Source of the DNA: an uncultured Legionellaceae bacterium
GTDB taxonomy: Bacteria > Pseudomonadota > Gammaproteobacteria > Legionellales > Legionellaceae
Direction: 5' to 3'
Assembly: GCA_903887975.1 (NCBI GenBank)
Contig: CAISSD010000279.1
Span: forward strand, 1 to 7,194
Length of the DNA: 7,194 bases
In this document: positions 6,087 to 7,194 of the stretch, in pieces
Numbering within the stretch: the stretch's first letter is position 1
How the letters are laid out: each line of letters opens with the position of its first letter
Notes under the pieces: model-generated
What the model was told of the DNA's origin: nothing
The model's database searches: none
Seen by the model: the letters and a program-made list of their open reading frames with translations, nothing else
Program-made: the position numbers and the translations under genes

Positions 6087-6629
6087 TTAAATGCGCATAC
6101 CCATGGCAATAAATACATACGTCCAGCCATTAACAATTAACTCAATGGCAATCAGCATCCCAAAAATCCATAAAGCACTAAAGGGCCATTGCATTAAAAT
6201 CAACACACCCAAAATAAATGTCGTGATGCCCGCAAGCAACATCCAACCCCACGCTTTTGAATCACGTAAAACATAGCTCATGTATAATCGAGTGATCCCC
6301 ATAATAATCAAAAGCCAAGCCAGTAAAGCCGTAAAAAAGAATGAAGCCAAAATGGGATCATAAATAATGACGCCCCCACCGACCATATACATCAATCCAA
6401 GAAAAGTATGCCATAATGCACCGGCCCAAGGTTTGCACTGAAATCCATCAATCATTTGTGCAATGCCTGCAACGATGAATAAAGCACCAATAAAAAACAT
6501 GCTGAACATGGTCAGACCCACGGTCATGCTAAGGCCGATACAACCCAGTACAATAAACAATACGCCCAGACCCAACAACCATCCCCAGTCCCTATCAATG
6601 GATACAGCATGTTTTTTTGCTTTGACCAT
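6087..6629 (-). CDS. HdeD-family (DUF308) integral membrane protein
   Basis: A 180-aa inner-membrane protein with a charged N-terminus (MVKAKKHAVSIDRDWGW) and about six hydrophobic helices at roughly 15-34, 38-60, 70-90, 94-116, 126-146 and 150-174. This is the two-times-three helix layout of HdeD/DUF308, with length close to E. coli HdeD (about 190 aa). HdeD takes part in acid resistance at high cell density in E. coli; its molecular activity is unclear. The start at 6629 is chosen because a perfect AAGGAG lies 8 nt upstream. A GTG at 6659 overlapping the stop of the previous gene (GTGA) would add ten polar residues but lacks as good a ribosome site. The TAA stop (6087-6089) directly touches the acs ATG in the same frame. 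The assignment rests on topology and overall character, so the precise subfamily is less certain than for acs. Confidence 0.75.
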   Translation of the reverse strand: MVKAKKHAVSIDRDWGWLLGLGVLFIVLGCIGLSMTVGLTMFSMFFIGALFIVAGIAQMIDGFQCKPWAGALWHTFLGLMYMVGGGVIIYDPILASFFFTALLAWLLIIMGITRLYMSYVLRDSKAWGWMLLAGITTFILGVLILMQWPFSALWIFGMLIAIELIVNGWTYVFIAMGMRI

Positions 6630-6637
6630 GATCTTCG

Positions 6638-6643
6638 CTCCTT
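6638..6643 (-). promoter_or_regulatory. Strong Shine-Dalgarno that decides the HdeD-like start
   Basis: Minus-strand AAGGAG, with 8 nt to the ATG at 6629. It is the best ribosome binding site in the window and argues against the GTG at 6659. Confidence 0.7.
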
Positions 6644-6655
6644 GTTTTGATTGAT

Positions 6656-7189
6656 TCACGCCTCTTTATCATAAGCATGATCTTCATGTTTAAACAAGGG
6701 TAATAATTGTTGCATGCAATAGAGGCTGATTTTTTTGAAGGCCAAAATGTGTTCAGGTGAAAACGTACCCAGTATCGAGGTGGATTCACGGGTTGCCATG
6801 GCACAAATTACCGTATTTTCTTCATAAGTTTCACTAAAACACAGCGTGTGTTCAAAAAAATAAGTTTTTTGTTTTACTTGGGTTAATTGCTGAACCCATT
6901 GAGGATCATAAAGTGATGGCCAAGTTGCTTCGGTTTTTTGATGATACCAATGTGGCTGAAAGGTTTGATCCTTTTGCCATAAGGTTCCAGAAAAAAGATT
7001 GTACTCCAGCGCTGGATTTGATGAAAAAATTAGCAATTGTTGTGCTTGTGTGACATACGTGAAACTTAAGTGGTGCAGTTCATGTAAGCCCAAAATATCA
7101 TTGAATATGGGGGTGACTCTGTTTTTAAAAGAAAAAAGATGGTCTCGAAGTTTGGGGTGTGGTGTTATTTTTAGCGCTGATTGGTCCAT
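6656..7189 (-). CDS. Hypothetical protein resembling a LuxR-type N-terminal sensor domain without a DNA-binding domain
   Basis: At least 177 aa, soluble, with no signal peptide and no membrane helix. I do not recognise a named family with confidence. The stretch LHHLSFTYVTQAQQLLIFSSNPALEY (35-63) and the following aromatic-rich, alternating hydrophobic segments (W71, W81, W90, TYFFEHTLCFSE at 109-120) recall the PAS/GAF-like sensor halves of LuxR-type regulators, where a short strand ends in a phrase like 'LSSNPEW'. A final helix (about 145-166) follows, and no helix-turn-helix is present. It is His-rich (about 11 of 177). The ATG at 7189 is five bases from the window end and the frame stays open beyond it, so an upstream start cannot be excluded and no ribosome site can be seen. 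It lies 26 bp before the HdeD-like gene and heads the visible part of the operon. A stand-alone ligand- or partner-binding role is inference. Confidence 0.5.
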   Translation of the reverse strand: MDQSALKITPHPKLRDHLFSFKNRVTPIFNDILGLHELHHLSFTYVTQAQQLLIFSSNPALEYNLFSGTLWQKDQTFQPHWYHQKTEATWPSLYDPQWVQQLTQVKQKTYFFEHTLCFSETYEENTVICAMATRESTSILGTFSPEHILAFKKISLYCMQQLLPLFKHEDHAYDKEA

Positions 7190-7194
7190 GACAA

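Noticed and set aside
4273..6654. Several open frames of about 60-85 codons on the plus strand opposite acs and the HdeD-like gene, and similar ones opposite other genes
   Set aside because: They mirror the codon pattern of the real genes, lack ribosome sites and show no protein-family character.
6627..6659. GTG start at 6659 for the HdeD-like gene, overlapping the previous stop as GTGA
   Set aside because: ATG 6629 has a perfect AAGGAG at 8 nt, and the ten added residues are polar and unlike the family N-terminus. It stays a minor possibility for coupled translation.

Overview
The window is a compact, AT-leaning stretch of a proteobacterial chromosome, most likely gammaproteobacterial. The best clue is the left edge, where the last 27 codons of an rpoH-type heat-shock sigma factor (sigma-32) end with the region 4.2 signature (VSAERVRQLEKNAM). 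A Legionella/Coxiella-like lineage is plausible from the mix of short genes, AT-leaning codons, a cytoplasmic patatin and a LuxR-sensor-like protein, but that is inference and the sequence does not prove it. I see no insertion sequence, phage gene, CRISPR array, tRNA or rRNA.

Layout: (1) 1-85, end of rpoH on the plus strand, converging on add. (2) 82-2248, a minus-strand pair: a patatin-like phospholipase followed by adenosine deaminase (add). (3) 2249-2356, the only sizeable intergenic gap, holding two interlocked divergent sigma70-type promoters and a 7-6-7 inverted repeat. (4) 2357-3820, a plus-strand proton-coupled oligopeptide (POT) transporter. (5) 3761-7189, a tightly packed minus-strand operon read right to left: an orphan sensor-like protein of 177 aa, an HdeD-family membrane protein, acetyl-CoA synthetase (acs) and a DUF192 probable lipoprotein. 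The DUF192 gene overlaps the end of the transporter gene tail to tail by 60 bp.

How the genes may work together: the transporter imports di/tripeptides, Add salvages adenosine-type purines, and Acs activates acetate to acetyl-CoA, so the region has a nutrient-scavenging flavour. HdeD family members are linked to acid resistance. Co-transcription of an HdeD-like protein with Acs suggests, as inference, a response to weak organic acids such as acetate, with the orphan sensor-like protein at the head of the operon as a possible ligand- or partner-binding component.

No clearly new multi-gene system is present. The most notable signals are regulatory and architectural: interlocked divergent promoters with a candidate operator; hdeD and acs lying in one frame and separated only by a TAA codon, with no Shine-Dalgarno for acs; a terminator-like hairpin antisense to the start of acs; and gene ends that overlap with no room for ordinary terminators. 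About 170 bp of the 7.2 kb is non-coding.
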